Source: Dryocosmus kuriphilus (Eukaryota; Arthropoda; Insecta; Hymenoptera; Cynipidae). Taken from it: DNA of 64,000 bases. Each line of letters begins with the position of its first letter. Positions within the stretch are counted from its first letter, which is position 1. The position numbers and the translations under genes are program-made. The notes beneath the pieces are model-generated. The model ran no database searches. It had not been told where the DNA came from and saw nothing but the letters and a program-made list of their open reading frames with translations. Where the stretch lies: NCBI GenBank assembly GCA_038277395.1, contig CM076195.1, positions 23,956,327 to 24,020,326 on the forward strand, written 5' to 3'. This document shows, piece by piece, positions 33,989 through 45,375 of this stretch.

Positions 33989-34874
33989 TTTAGTAAAATT
34001 CAAGGTGAAGATACTTTCTCTGAATTAGACTTAAGACATGCTTATATGCAATTCCCCGTAGACGAAGAAAGTTCGAAGTTATTGACAATCGTAACTCATA
34101 AGGTTTATACAGGTACACAAAAGTACCCGAAGGGATGTCACCTGCATCTGCGGATCTGCAGAAAAAGATGGATGAATGTCTAAGACGATACAATAGCGTA
34201 TATTGATAATATTTATGTAATGGGTAAAACGGACGAAGAGCATCTGCAAAATCTAAAAGAGGTATGTAATAGACTACAAGAATGCGGATTAAGATTAAAT
34301 AAAGAAAAGTGTAGTTTTATGCAAGAAAAACTAGAAGTTTTAGAATTCGTTATTAATAAAGAGGGCTTGCATAAAGCAAAATCCATAGTTAATGCTATGA
34401 TGAAGGCGCATCAACCGAAAAGTACTAAGGAAATAGAATCTTTTTTTGGTTTGATTAATATTTATGCGCGATTTTTTAAAAATAGGTCGGCAAATCTAAA
34501 GCCGTTATATGACTTATCGAGTCAAGATATGGGTGAAAAGTGCATGCGACGCTTCGGATTTCGGATTGTCAGCAATTATATCGCATCAGTACAAAGAAGG
34601 TACAGAATAACCGATCGCGTTAACGTCACAGAAAATAGCAAAGGCCGAATTAAATAGAAAAATACTTGACAAAGAAGCAATGGCTATAATTTTTGGAGTA
34701 AAGCGATTTTATCAATTTCTTTTCGGGAAAGACTTTATTTTGAGAAAGGATAATAAAGCATTAGAATTAATACTAGGACCTAGAAAAGTAACTCTGTTGA
34801 CTGCGGATAATCGTTTTCAAAGATGGGCTTATTATCTGTCAGGGTTTCGTTATAAGATAGAACACATAAAATCG
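33989..34874 (+). pseudogene. Gypsy RT palm and RNase H N-terminus, broken
   Basis: It resumes after LINE B with the motif A Asp in ELDLRHAYMQFP (about 34021). The YxDD box reads YIDN (34199-34210), so the second catalytic Asp is Asn. Thumb-like sequence (GLINIYARFF, about 34447) follows. RNase H-like sequence (FGVKRFYQFLFGKDF, about 34693) then runs up to the MITE at 34875. Frame changes occur near 34140 and 34640. Confidence 0.8.
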
Positions 34875-35127
34875 CCCTACCGATAGAAATCACTGGACAA
34901 TGCTTGGAGATTCTCAGGTCAGAGAAGTTTCTGAGACGCAAGCTCTCAGGTAGCAGTTTTTAAGGTTTCAAGTAGGGCTTTTAAATGGCCTGAAAGCTCG
35001 TAAATCTCAAATCCCTTAGACCTCAGACTATCTCTGGAGACGAAATCATTCAAATTGAGCCTGAAAAAAGCCTGAAATCATTGTGACAACACGCCTGAGA
35101 ATATCCTGAGATTTTCTATCGGCAAGG
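34875..35127. mobile_element. 253-bp MITE inside gypsy pol
   Basis: The ends CCCTACCGATAGAAAT and ATTTTCTATCGGCAAGG are inverted repeats of each other with few differences. The flanks share CG (34873-34874 and 35128-35129). Insert plus this duplication is 255 bases, a multiple of three, and the gypsy reading is continuous across the flanks, which supports the boundaries. There is no ORF. The superfamily is not clear. Confidence 0.65.
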
Positions 35128-36110
35128 CGGAAGCAAACGCAAACTGTGATGCGTTATCGAGACTACCAATATATGATGATACGTAAATAATGGAAACGAA
35201 TTTTTCACACGTAAATCTTTTCGAAGAAGGAATAGTCGCTTTTGGTCATAAAGTGTTAGCAGAAGAAAGTAAAAAAGACGAGTTGATTTGTATAACAATG
35301 AAGCGAATGTTAGGAAGTTGGCCGAATAACTCAAAAAACAAATGACAAGCGAGGAGAAAAATTTGTATAACAAAGGATTAGAATTAACAGCAGAAAAGGG
35401 CTGTTTGTTCTGGTGTTTAAGAGCAGTAATTCCAGAAAGAATGAGAAATCGTATGCTAAAAGAGCTACACGCTGTACATTTAGGCATTCTAAAAATCAAA
35501 ATGTTTGCGCGCTCATATGTATGGTGGCCTAACACTGATCGCGATATAGAAAATCTAGTAAAAGATTGTAAAATTTGTCTAACTAAGCTAAAGAAAAACC
35601 TCCATCCACGCCTTTATCTACACGGCCTTGGCCAGATAAAGCATGGTGCGGCATTCATTGTTATTTCACTGGTCCATTTTATGGAAATATATATTCAATT
35701 GTAATAGACGCACATAGTAAATGGCCGGAAACTATAAATTTTGAAAACAATACGAAAGCATATCGATTAATTGAAGAATTTAGAATTCTATTTTCGCATT
35801 AAGGATTTCCATTGCATTGTGTAACAGACGGTGGCCCACAATTTAGAAGTGCAAAATTCCAAGATTTCCTAAAAAGTAACGGAATAAAACACAGCTTTTC
35901 ACCTCCATGCCACCCAGCCACCAAAGGTATAGGTTTTCAAATTTCCATGAAATCTATGCAATTAATTTCGTATAAGTGTCAAACACGTCATTTTACTACT
36001 ACGCCAATTACTAAAGTATTCTGCAAAAGTCTTTTTTCTGAGAAAAAGATAACACTTTCTGCAAAAATTAAAAATGTAGTTACGCTTTTTGGAAAGCCCC
36101 ACGCTATTGA
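35128..36110 (+). pseudogene. Gypsy RNase H end and integrase, broken
   Basis: The region starts with the conserved end of RNase H (ALSRLP near 35152). The integrase has an HHCC zinc finger (H and H in ELHAVHLG about 35461, C and C in DCKICL about 35566). The core Asps are in VIDAHSKW (GAC at 35707-35709) and CVTDGGPQF (GAC at 35827-35829). After PATKG near 35930 the sequence stops resembling integrase and the catalytic Glu region is lost. Frameshifts occur near 35600 and 35700. Confidence 0.8.
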
Positions 36111-36439
36111 CTGATGCTGATACTGTAGAAGCACATATATTTACAAAATGGATTTATGAAAGACAAACGTACCATAGCGTTGAGTAGAATCGTACTTCTA
36201 AATTCAACGATACCATTATTCAACTCGAATGCGGATCCATAGCTCAAATTTTAGAAATAATTGATATGCCAGATGATGCGGTTTCGCGTGTGGAAATTAG
36301 GTTCGAAAAACGTGGTTGTTGGAGATTTGGAAATGCCACACAGATGGAAAATTATAAGTATCTTAGACAAGGTTATTGTGCCTTTGAAAATAGTACAGTC
36401 CAAAATAATCTTTTTACATTTTGAAAACAAAAATTATGC

Positions 36440-36545
36440 CTGTAAACGTCCAAATTGTACTGAAAGCAGTTAACTACATAGCATTCGTCCGGCAAATGAA
36501 AGGTCCTGGGTTCGGATCCCAGCGGAGTTGAAAGGCGTTCTTTTT
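36440..36545 (+). repeat. tRNA 3'-half-like fragment
   Basis: GGTCCTGGGTTCGGATCCCA has the form of a tRNA T arm with a five-base-pair stem (CTGGG/CCCAG), followed 20 bases on by a T7 run that could end Pol III transcription. No D arm or acceptor stem is recognisable upstream, so this is a tRNA-derived fragment or SINE piece. Confidence 0.4.
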
Positions 36546-37742
36546 TTCACAGAAAATTTTATTTAATTTCTTATTGAAAATAATGCCCATCTTGTCGTAG
36601 AGACGTAAAATCTTGTCTAAGATTTAATTAGTCAATTGGATTGGTATTTTAGATTTATAATTTGCAGATGGTCAAATGGAATCTTCGGTCAGAACTGATA
36701 AGAATGATTAAAATGAGGATTTTAGATAAAAAATTGTTTAACTTGGCATGCACATACATCTTTTATATTTTAGTTATACTTATTAAGAATACGATAATAC
36801 TTTATGATTCTTTAATTCATTCATTTACGAATAAAATGCGTCTTTATAATTAATTATTTCATTTACTTATTCATTTCTTCTTCATTTACTTTATTTTTTG
36901 TTATTTACTGCTACAGTTTGTTATTTTTATTTTATCTATATTACATATTATACCAAAAATTACGGAATTATGCACACATATGCATAAAAAGTACCAATAT
37001 ATTATGTAACTATATATTCGTACGTTATTTTCTTTTTACTATAAATTATAAATTCTGAAAATATATAATTTATTTTAAATTTCTTTAATTTTTATTTAAA
37101 TCTGCACTTTCCAATTCAAATTTAATATTTTATACTTCTCATTGGAAACAATTCATGGATTCAAATTGTAATCAGCGTTTCCCACCTAGTTAAACCAGCG
37201 ATGAGGGGGGAGACTACTAACTCGTGTATTTTATTTCGATTAATTTTCCGCAGCGTGTCCTGGCGAACCTTGCTTTTGCGAACTAAAATGCAGCGCCGTC
37301 CACGCTGCTACCTTGAGCGATAAAACAGGGCTGCAGTTTAACAATTCGCTAATGCCGGTAGAGTAGATCAGAGAATTGCATGTACTACATGTAATTAAGT
37401 CATGCAAACGTCGCGTGCCCGTGTGTTGTTCCTGTTCGCCGCTTCGTAAAGCCGAACATGCACGAACATGAACGATTCTAAATATATGAATTGCTTGACC
37501 AGAGTCAACGAGACGAGGTTCACGATTCGGTACGAATCGGTTTCGATTTGGCATTTGGAGCTTCGAGTTGAAAAAAATTGACAACTAGCAAAAAGACTTC
37601 AAATAGGCATGTAATAAAGGCTTGAAATAATTAATGATTATGTTTTTCAGGAATTCTTATGGAATGTTTTAGACGATCCGATTCTACAGCGAATAAATTA
37701 TAAGACACTGTAGGTTTGTAAAGTTAAAATATATTGGATATA
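36546..37742. other. No recognisable gene; GC-balanced island at 37150-37600
   Basis: 36546-37150 is very AT-rich. 37150-37600 is unusually balanced in composition and holds a 114-codon minus-strand frame (37584-37240) with no ATG at its start and no family resemblance. It may be unique non-repetitive DNA; no function can be assigned. Confidence 0.4.
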
Positions 37743-37744
37743 TA

Positions 37745-38983
37745 CGAGGTGTGTTCAAAAAGTAAGGTAAATTTTAATTTTTACGAAAAAATATTTATTT
37801 ATTCATCAATTATTATGTTGTCCCCTTCAAAGTAACAATCCTCAGATATAACACACTTGTGCCAACGCTTTTTCCAATCCTCGAAGCACTTCTGATAAGC
37901 ACTTTTTGGTATAGCCTTGAGTTCTTCCAACGATGCACTTTTATCTTCTCAATCGTTGCAAATCTCCGTCCTTCCATGGGTCCCTTTAGTTTTGGGAACA
38001 GGAAAAAGTCGCAGGGTGTCAAATCCGGTGAATATGGTGACTGAGGCATGATTGTGGTTTTGTTTTTGGCCAAAAAGTCACGCACAAGCAACGATGAGTG
38101 AGCAAGTGCATTGTCGTGATGCAAAAGCCATGAATTGTTTTTCCATAATTCCGGACGTTTTTGTCATATTGCTTCTCGCAAACAGCGCATAATTTCAAGG
38201 TAATACTCCTTATTGACCGTGCGGCATTGTGGTAAGGACTCCTGATGTACTACGCCACGGTAATTGAAGAAAACAGTGAGCAAAACCTTGACATTTGATC
38301 GAACTTGATTTCCTTTTTTCGGTCTTGGCTCTTCCGGGGTCTTCCATTGGGAAGATTGGGCTTTGGTTTCGAAGTCATAACCGTATACCCATGATTGGTC
38401 ACCAGTTATAACCCTTTTGAGCATATCAGGATCATTATTGACGTCATTTAACAGCTCTTGAGCGATGCTCATTCGACGGTTCTTTTGTTAAAAATTAAGC
38501 AGCTTCGAAACAAATTTCGCTGCCATACGTTTCATGCCCAAAACGTAGGAAAAAATTGCATGGCACGAGCCTCCCGAGATGCCGACGTTATTAGCAACTT
38601 CTCTAACAGTGATTCGACGATTCCCCAACACCATATTCTTCACTTCTTCAACGCTTTCATCATTTATTGACGTGCTGGGGCGTCCAGAGCGAGATTAGTC
38701 ATTCTCGTCCTTCTTGGAAGAGCTTGTACCACTTATAAGCAATTCTTTTGCTCAAAGACGACTGTTCTCTGATCCATTTTTTTCTGCAGCAGAAAATCGA
38801 AGCTCACACCAAATACTTCTAACCTTTACGCCTCTCACAAACAAACTAAAAATGCTATACACTTGAAATTGTTCACATATGTTCGGGACAATTGTAACAA
38901 TATAAAATAGAAAAAGAATTGAAGATCGAATGTACGTAGTTCGCGAAATTTGAAAAGTCACCTTACTTTTTGAACACACCTCG
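37745..38983 (-). mobile_element. Mariner transposon with both inverted repeats
   Basis: A 1239-bp element. Left end CGAGGTGTGTTCAAAAAGTA (37745-37764) is the exact inverse of the right end (to 38983), and TA flanks each side (37743-37744 and 38984-38985). It encodes a mariner transposase on the minus strand that is interrupted by stops and frameshifts. The well-preserved ends suggest it could still be mobilised if a matching transposase were present. Confidence 0.93.
37813..38760 (-). pseudogene. Mariner transposase, broken
   Basis: The DNA-binding N-terminal part is recognisable around 38700-38520 in changing frames. The catalytic part is open in two pieces. 38472-38164 holds the first Asp in VITGDQSWVYGYD. 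38124-37813 holds the second in HHDNALAHSS and the third in YSPDLTPCDFF. The spacing between the last two fits the DD34D signature of mariner. A frame break between 38164 and 38124 and N-terminal lesions prevent a complete protein. Confidence 0.9.
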
Positions 38984-39178
38984 TATGCATGAGATTTTAA
39001 GGTTAGGTTAATATTCATTACCTTCAAGTGGTTTCATTTTTCATTATCTATGTCTTATTTTTCAATTGGCTTTAAATATTCTAAAGTTAAAATGATAAAA
39101 TATGATAATTATTTTTAATTCATTAAGTTAATCAGCATTTATACTTTATACTTACCTCTGATGATTAACTTTCTTTTA

Positions 39179-40623
39179 ATTCCAATAAGTTATATAATAA
39201 ACGAAATATAAGTTATTAACTTGATCTCACATGCTTTCTCTATACATGAAAACTTTACAAAACCTTTAGTGTCTTAAAATGCTTATCTCAATATTACAAA
39301 ATTTACTTTTTAAAATTTTATTTTAATTGTAAAATACATAAATTTAACTCTGCATTAATTTTAAAAATGAAAAATATTAATACTTTCATAAGTATTCCAA
39401 AATTTTATGGGAATATGGTACACATTAATTTTTATAAAAAAAATTCTTGTAAATATTTGGCTATTTTCTAAATTGTACGACATTTTTGCACCATGTGTCT
39501 CCAGGAATAAAATTAGAAAAATATCTGCATTAATTACTAAAATGCTATGAGAACTTACCTTTCAAATGATACCAAAATAAAAAATCTGCCCGCTTTGCGG
39601 GCACATTCTTATCACGCGCTTCGCGCGAAGTATGATCGCGCCTAGGGCGCGCGTCTGTTGGCACTCGCGCTTCGCGCTCGATACATTATTCACCTCGTGC
39701 TACGCGCTCGATGTTTATGGATCGTATAAATCTTCAAATTAAAAATTCGAAAAGGAACTATTTTACTTAAGGCTCTATCGCCCTTAAGGAATACATTCTC
39801 ATCATGACACTCGCGCTTCGCGCTCGATAATTACATTGTTTTAAAAGACATTGTAGATTGGTAAAGTTTTTTTGTGATTTTCCAAATTTTCACAATACAG
39901 GTTTTCGATTCTTAAAAGTAAAACGATGAGTCTTATAAATAAATTTTGTAGCTCTTTCCAAGGTGAACAATTCTGCTTGCATAGTTTTGCTGAAAAGTGA
40001 TTTTCTTTATATTTCATAACATATTTCACGAATAACTCAAAAACTACGCGTCTGCTCAAAAAATCATATAGAACAAATTTGTAGCTCTTTTTGAGACGAA
40101 CAACTTTGTTTATTATTATTTTTGCGTATCTTGCAGAGTTTGGCGGGAAATTTGAAATTTTTTATTTTTAATAACGTTTTATCGATTATAACAAAAACCG
40201 TGCATTTTATGAAAAAATGGTTAAAACAAAATTGGTAGATATTTTTGAATTGAATAACTTTGTTCTTTACCAATTTTTTGTATCTTGAATATTTTGTCGG
40301 GAAACCAGAGTTTTTAAATTTTATTAGCGTTTTCTTGATTAAAACAAAAACCGTTCATTTATCAAAAAACGGTTAAGACAAAGTTTGTAGATTTTTTTGA
40401 GGTGAACAATTTTACTTTCTTACATTTTTTTTGTATCGCTCATAGTTTAGCCGGAAAATGGATTTTTTGATTTTGTGAAAACCGTTTTTGATGGATAAAA
40501 CCATAACTGTCGATCAAAAACCGCTGGTTAACGAACTCGTTCTTTCTTTTTACCCCTTAAAGAAGTGTACCAAAGCGCACTATAATCCGATTAGTCCTTC
40601 GAAAGTTATCTCGATCACAGACG

Positions 40624-40655
<32 letters not shown>

Positions 40656-42440
40656 GACAACGACGACAACAGACAGACAGACACGGTCGTAAAAACCGTT
40701 TTTTCTGACTCAGGGGGTCTCAAAACGTGGAGATTTCATGAAATTCGCGAAAGTCAATTTTTACATAAATTTAATACCTTCTCTGATGAGAATGTAAAAA
40801 GGTCAGAAATGCATGCAGTTGTTTGTTAGAAAGTCTCACACATTTTTTAAATAAAACTCCTTTCACAACACCTTCGAAGCAAATATTTTAAATTATTTGT
40901 ATTAAATGATAAGTATTAGATCTTTTACATTCCAAGCAAAGAATGGAGAGATTGTATTAATTATGGATGTTTAATTAACGGTAATCCCCGTACTACACAC
41001 GCTTGAGGATTGAGAAAAAATCCTCTTCTTCGCAAACAAAAAGTATGAAAGTCGTTGTCTTATCGACTTTTCTTATAAATTATTTATTTATTGTGTGTAT
41101 ATATACACACACACACATATATATATAAATTTAATATAAAAATTTTAATGTCAATAGTATTTCCGTATGAGTGTCACGATAAGGCGCTTAGAGGGGGGGA
41201 TCGTATAATGTTTCGAATACCTGAAACTAAAAATTCTAAAATAAAAATTGTGATCGAAATGCTATATTTAAGACTCTTTTCCGCACCACCCAAGAGGTCG
41301 AGACTTTGGCGCATTTTTTTTTCACGTGGTTTCCCCAGTAGGTCTAATCCACGATGTTAATTCTTGTTCTTCGTCAAAGAAGCAGATTCTGGAGTATTTT
41401 TATCCTCTAGCCGGGAGACGAAAACATGATAGGGGTTAATTACATTTTTTTTCCAGATATTTTCAGAAAATTTCGGCAGTTCAATTATAGTATTAATAGA
41501 ATCTGAAAGTTCCGAAAATTAGCGAAGGCTGAGATTTTTTGTTTTCGAAAAATCTACATTTTTCCAATTATTCAAAAAACTACAAAATCTAAAAATTCTA
41601 AAAGTTCTAAAATTCTACAAATTTTTGCTCATATATAAATATTTATATATAATTTAATAAATACATATGGGACGTTCTTTGTCAAACGGAACAGAGCTGT
41701 GCCCAAAATTTATATGGATGGATTTTAGTCATCGATAGCTTAAAATGTTCCTTTTTGACCCCACTTTACGGGCTCGTGTGGCCTTTTCAAAAATTTCAAT
41801 ATGGCGGCCCAATATGGCGGCGAGAAACCACGAAAACATCGAAAGGTCAAGTCAAAAAGCTTGTAAAAAAAAAGGATCATCGTTCGATTCCATTGATTAA
41901 GGTCGTAAACTGTTGCCAATTGACGTCTTCAAAAAATTAGTGTGGTAGGTTAATGAAATTCAATATGGCGGATCCAAGATGGCGAGTCAAATTTCAAAAC
42001 CGTCGGATTGATGCAAAATTTGGTTCTCGGGGGTTTTTGAGGTCGCTGAACATGAAACCGAGGTCATATTTTTAAAATTCACAGTAGCAGATCCAATATG
42101 GCGTGGAGAGATCCTGAAAATCCAGCTAGGTTAAGAAACAATGAACAGAATTGTCTTGGTGGAACATGTACGGGAGTTTTTAGGGTCGCTGAACACGAAT
42201 CCGATGTCAGATTTTCAAAAATCCAAATGGCGGATTCAATATGGCGCCTAAAACCTCAAAATCGTAAAAATCTAATAAAAAGATCATCAGATTGATGTCA
42301 GATTTGGTTTGCGGAAATTTTCCAGGCTGCTGATCACGAGTACAAAGTCAGGTTTGCAAAATTCAATACGATAGACCAAATTTTAAAAAGTCATATCATG
42401 CCATCTCATGATTTTGTGATTTAGTATGAAATAAAATATG
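39179..42440 (+). repeat. Left arm of a giant inverted repeat
   Basis: This arm is the reverse complement of 42567-54963 once insertions are removed. By eye, identity is about 85-90 per cent. Good checkpoints are 40801-40880 against 44220-44320, and 42300-42440 against 42567-42690. The outer end lies near 39179, after which the match fades. It contains a Helentron-like insertion (39581-40800). No gene was recognised. The inner part has many ATATGGCGGATCC-like words. Confidence 0.9.
39581..40800 (-). mobile_element. Helentron-like repeat (family H), full-length copy 4
   Basis: A 1.22-kb element present only in the left arm. The right arm at about 44320-44330 is the empty site, a T run. On the minus strand it runs from TTTTTACATTCTCATC through a GACAACGAC microsatellite and CGCGAAGCGCG palindromes to GATAAGAATG, then the hairpin GCCCGCAAAGCGGGC and AGA before more T. 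Subterminal inverted words, an internal microsatellite and a 3' hairpin match the layout of non-autonomous Helentrons. No Rep/helicase is encoded. Confidence 0.7.
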
Positions 42441-42566
42441 GACTAATAATAATATAATAATAATAATAGTAATACCTGTTTTACCTGTTTCTATCAAATG
42501 AAAAAAATGTCGGCTTCAATTGAGAATGTTGATAAAAGCTTTAAAAGCTCTCTGCGTCCTTTATTA
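42441..42566. other. Spacer between the arms of the giant inverted repeat
   Basis: About 125 bases that do not pair, including a short TAA-repeat stretch (42446-42470). The arms meet on either side as GGACTAAT and ATTAGTCC. Confidence 0.85.
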
Positions 42567-42845
42567 GTCCATACTTTATTTCATAATAAATCACAAAATC
42601 ATGAGATGACATGCCATGATTTTTTAAAATTTGGTCTATCGTATTGAACTTTGCAAACCTGACTTTGTAATCGTGATCAGCCGCCTGGAAAATTTCCGCA
42701 AACCGCCATATTAAATCGGCCATTTGGATTTTTGAAAATCTGACAACGGATTCGTGTTCAGCGACCCCAAAAACCCCCGTACATTTTCCACCAAGACAAT
42801 TCTGTTCAATGTTTCTTAACCTAGCTGGATTTTCAGGGCCTTTCC

Positions 42846-43420
42846 GCGCCATATTGGATCTGCTATTGTGAATTTTAAAAATCTGACCTCGGATTCGTGT
42901 TCAGCGACCTCACAAAACCCCAAAAACCAAATTTTGCATCAATCTGACGATTTCGAAATTTTAGTCGCCATCTTGGATCCGCCATATTGAATTTCATCAA
43001 CCTACCACATTAATTTTTTGAGGACGTCAATTGGCAACAGTTTACGACCTTAATCAATGGAATCGAACGATAATCCTTTTTTTTTTACAAGCTTTTTTAT
43101 TTGAACTTTCGATTTTTTCGTGGTCTCTCCGCGCCATATTGGATCCACTATTGTGAATTTTAGAAATCTAACCTCGGATTCGTGTTCAGCGATCTCAAAA
43201 ACCCCCGAAAACCAAATTTTGCATCAATCTGACGATTTCGAAATTTTAGTCGCCATATTGGATTTGCCACATTGAATTTCATCAACCTACCACACTAATT
43301 TTTTGAGGACGTCAATTTACAACAGTTTACGACCTTAATCAATGGAATCGAACGATGATCCTTTTTTTACAAGCTTTTTGATTTGGCCTTTCGATTTTTT
43401 CGTGGTTTCTCGCCGCCATA
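42846..43420. repeat. 285-bp tandem duplication in the right arm
   Basis: Units start at 42846 and 43131 with GCGCCATATTGGAT. Both contain GATTCGTGTTCAGCGA and CATCAACCTACCACA. The corresponding part of the left arm is present once. Confidence 0.85.
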
Positions 43421-44684
43421 TTGGGCCGCCATATTGAAATTTTCGAAAAGGCCACACGAGCCCATAAAGTGGGGTCAAAAAGGATCATTTTAAGCTATCG
43501 GTGACTAAAATCGATCCATATAAATTTTGGGCATAGCTCTGTTCCGTTTGACAAAGAACGTCCCATATATATATATGTATATATTCACCCTTGGGGGTGA
43601 ATGTTTTTTGCGGTTTTTTTGAAATAAGATTTTTGGAATTAATTTCAAAAACTCAAATTCCAATTCCCCATCCTGCAATTAACTCGTATCATGCTTTCGT
43701 CCCCCGGCTAGGGGATGAAAACACTCCGGAATCTGCTTGTTTGACGAAGATCAAGAATTAACATCCTGGACTAGACCTACTGTGTCTAAAAAAATGCGCC
43801 AAGTCTCGACCTCTTGGGTGGTGTGGAAAAGAGTCTTATTAAATATAACATTCCGGTCACAATTTTTATTTTCGAATTTTTATTTTCAGGTATTTGGGAC
43901 ATTATACGATCGCCCCCCCCCCCCCCCCTCTAAGCGCCTTATCGTGACGCTGATAAGGAAATACTATTAACATTTAAAACTTTTATATTAAATTTGTATA
44001 TATATATATATATACACAATAAAAATAAATAATTTATAAGAAAAGTCGATAAGACAACGATTTTCATACTTTTTGTTTGCGAAGAAGAGGATCTTTTCTC
44101 AATCCTCAAGCGTGGGTAGTACGGGGACTGACTTTAATTAAACATCCATAATTCATACAATTTCTACATTATTTGCCTTGAATACAAAAGGTCTGATACT
44201 TATCATTTAATACAAATATTTTTAAATTTTTGCTTCGAAGGTGTTGTGAAAGGAGTTTTATTAAAAAAATGTGTGGCATTTTCTAAGAAACAACTGCATG
44301 AATTTCTGACCTTTTTTATTTTTGATATCATTTGAAAGGTAAGTTCTCGCTCCCTAGGTATCATATGACCTTGTAGTTGGTGGGGGAGCTTAGGGGTCTT
44401 TTTGGAGGGGAGAGCTGGTGCCGGCGACCCAGAAGAGGCGTATCGCGAGATGCGGTGACTCAGGGGCGCTGGGGGTCTCTGATCCGATGGATCTCGACCA
44501 AGAAAAAATGAAAGAGAAAGAAAAAGAAAAAAATGACCGAGTTGTCTTTTAAGAGAAAAAGACGCTCTGGGGCACAAAGGCAGAAATATCGCCTTGCAAG
44601 CAGCTGGCAGAGAGTAGCCAGGACTCCCCACAAGGGATCATCAATAGGCAAACTCCAGCGGGATCAATTCCTCCTGCTCAAAGT

Positions 44685-45368
44685 ATGTACAAGAGGAAAA
44701 AGGGCTCAAAGGAAACTCCGCAGAAAAGGGCGACGAAAAGACCAAAGACCATGGGGACGCAGGGACTTTCCTTTGCGCAGATGGCTGGTAACGCTCTGAT
44801 GAGGGTTGTCGTCGTGTCAGGTTATCCTGATGACTGCCTAACTTTATTGAAGTTGGGTAAGCTGAGGGATGAAATCTCGAAAGTGATTGACGCGTTACCT
44901 CGTGAAGGAGGCGCCCCCAGATTCGAGGACATGTTCCTCAGGGCGGAGGCCATCGTGGTACAGGCCGCTGATACCTAGTCAAGGGAGTGGCTGGAAGAGA
45001 GGGCTCCAAAATTCAGGATCAAAGAGGAACTGAATCTGGAGGTCAAAAGAATCGAGTGCTTCCAGAGGTACCGGAGGACGACCGTGCTGATTCTCGGTAC
45101 GCCCGAGGATCCGGCGGTTGCTCTGGGACGCCTGAGGTTTCAAAACCCTACCCTTAGAATAGACTTCTGGGGAGTATACCCTCATATGAAGGGAAATAGG
45201 CCAGCGGGAACGGGCTGGTTGATGACGTTCAGTTTCCTTGAAAGCGCCATTAGGGCCCTCACGGCTCTGGACTTTCGGCCCTATCTAGGGGCTGGTAGAG
45301 TCTCCTTCCGGGTGAGCCGTCAGGGCACTGCAGGGAGACCAGAAGCACCTGGAGATACTCCGGCTTAG
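44685..45368 (+). pseudogene. LOA/I-like LINE ORF1 (gag-like), one stop
   Basis: An ATG at 44685 begins a basic N-terminus (YKRKKGSKETPQKRATKRPK). A single frame runs to 45368, interrupted only by a TAG at 44976-44978. The second half (about 45060-45330) is a globular region with RTTVLILGTPEDP. This protein is expected to bind element RNA. No CCHC knuckles were seen before the stop, which is unusual for gag-like ORF1 proteins of this clade and may reflect decay. Confidence 0.65.
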
Positions 45369-45375
45369 TCGATTA

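Larger units (their letters stand above)
26663..36480 (+). mobile_element. Gypsy-type LTR retrotransposon, split and 3' truncated
   Basis: The order gag, protease, RT, RNase H, integrase is that of Ty3/gypsy elements. The RT is split by LINE B (29564-33988) and the RNase H by a 253-bp MITE. A likely 5' LTR or leader precedes gag, but no second copy of it is visible downstream, so the 3' LTR has been lost or lies beyond recognition. Without its insertions the body is about 5 kb. Stops, frameshifts and an altered RT active site make it inactive. No env-like ORF was recognised. Confidence 0.85.

Noticed and set aside
26663..36480. Endogenous retrovirus with env
   Set aside because: No env-like ORF was found after integrase; the region downstream to 36480 is short and lacks signal peptide or membrane segments.
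36440..36545. Functional tRNA gene
   Set aside because: Only the T arm is recognisable; the 5' half is missing.
37240..37584. 114-codon minus-strand ORF
   Set aside because: It has no ATG at its start, no domain and no support from neighbours.
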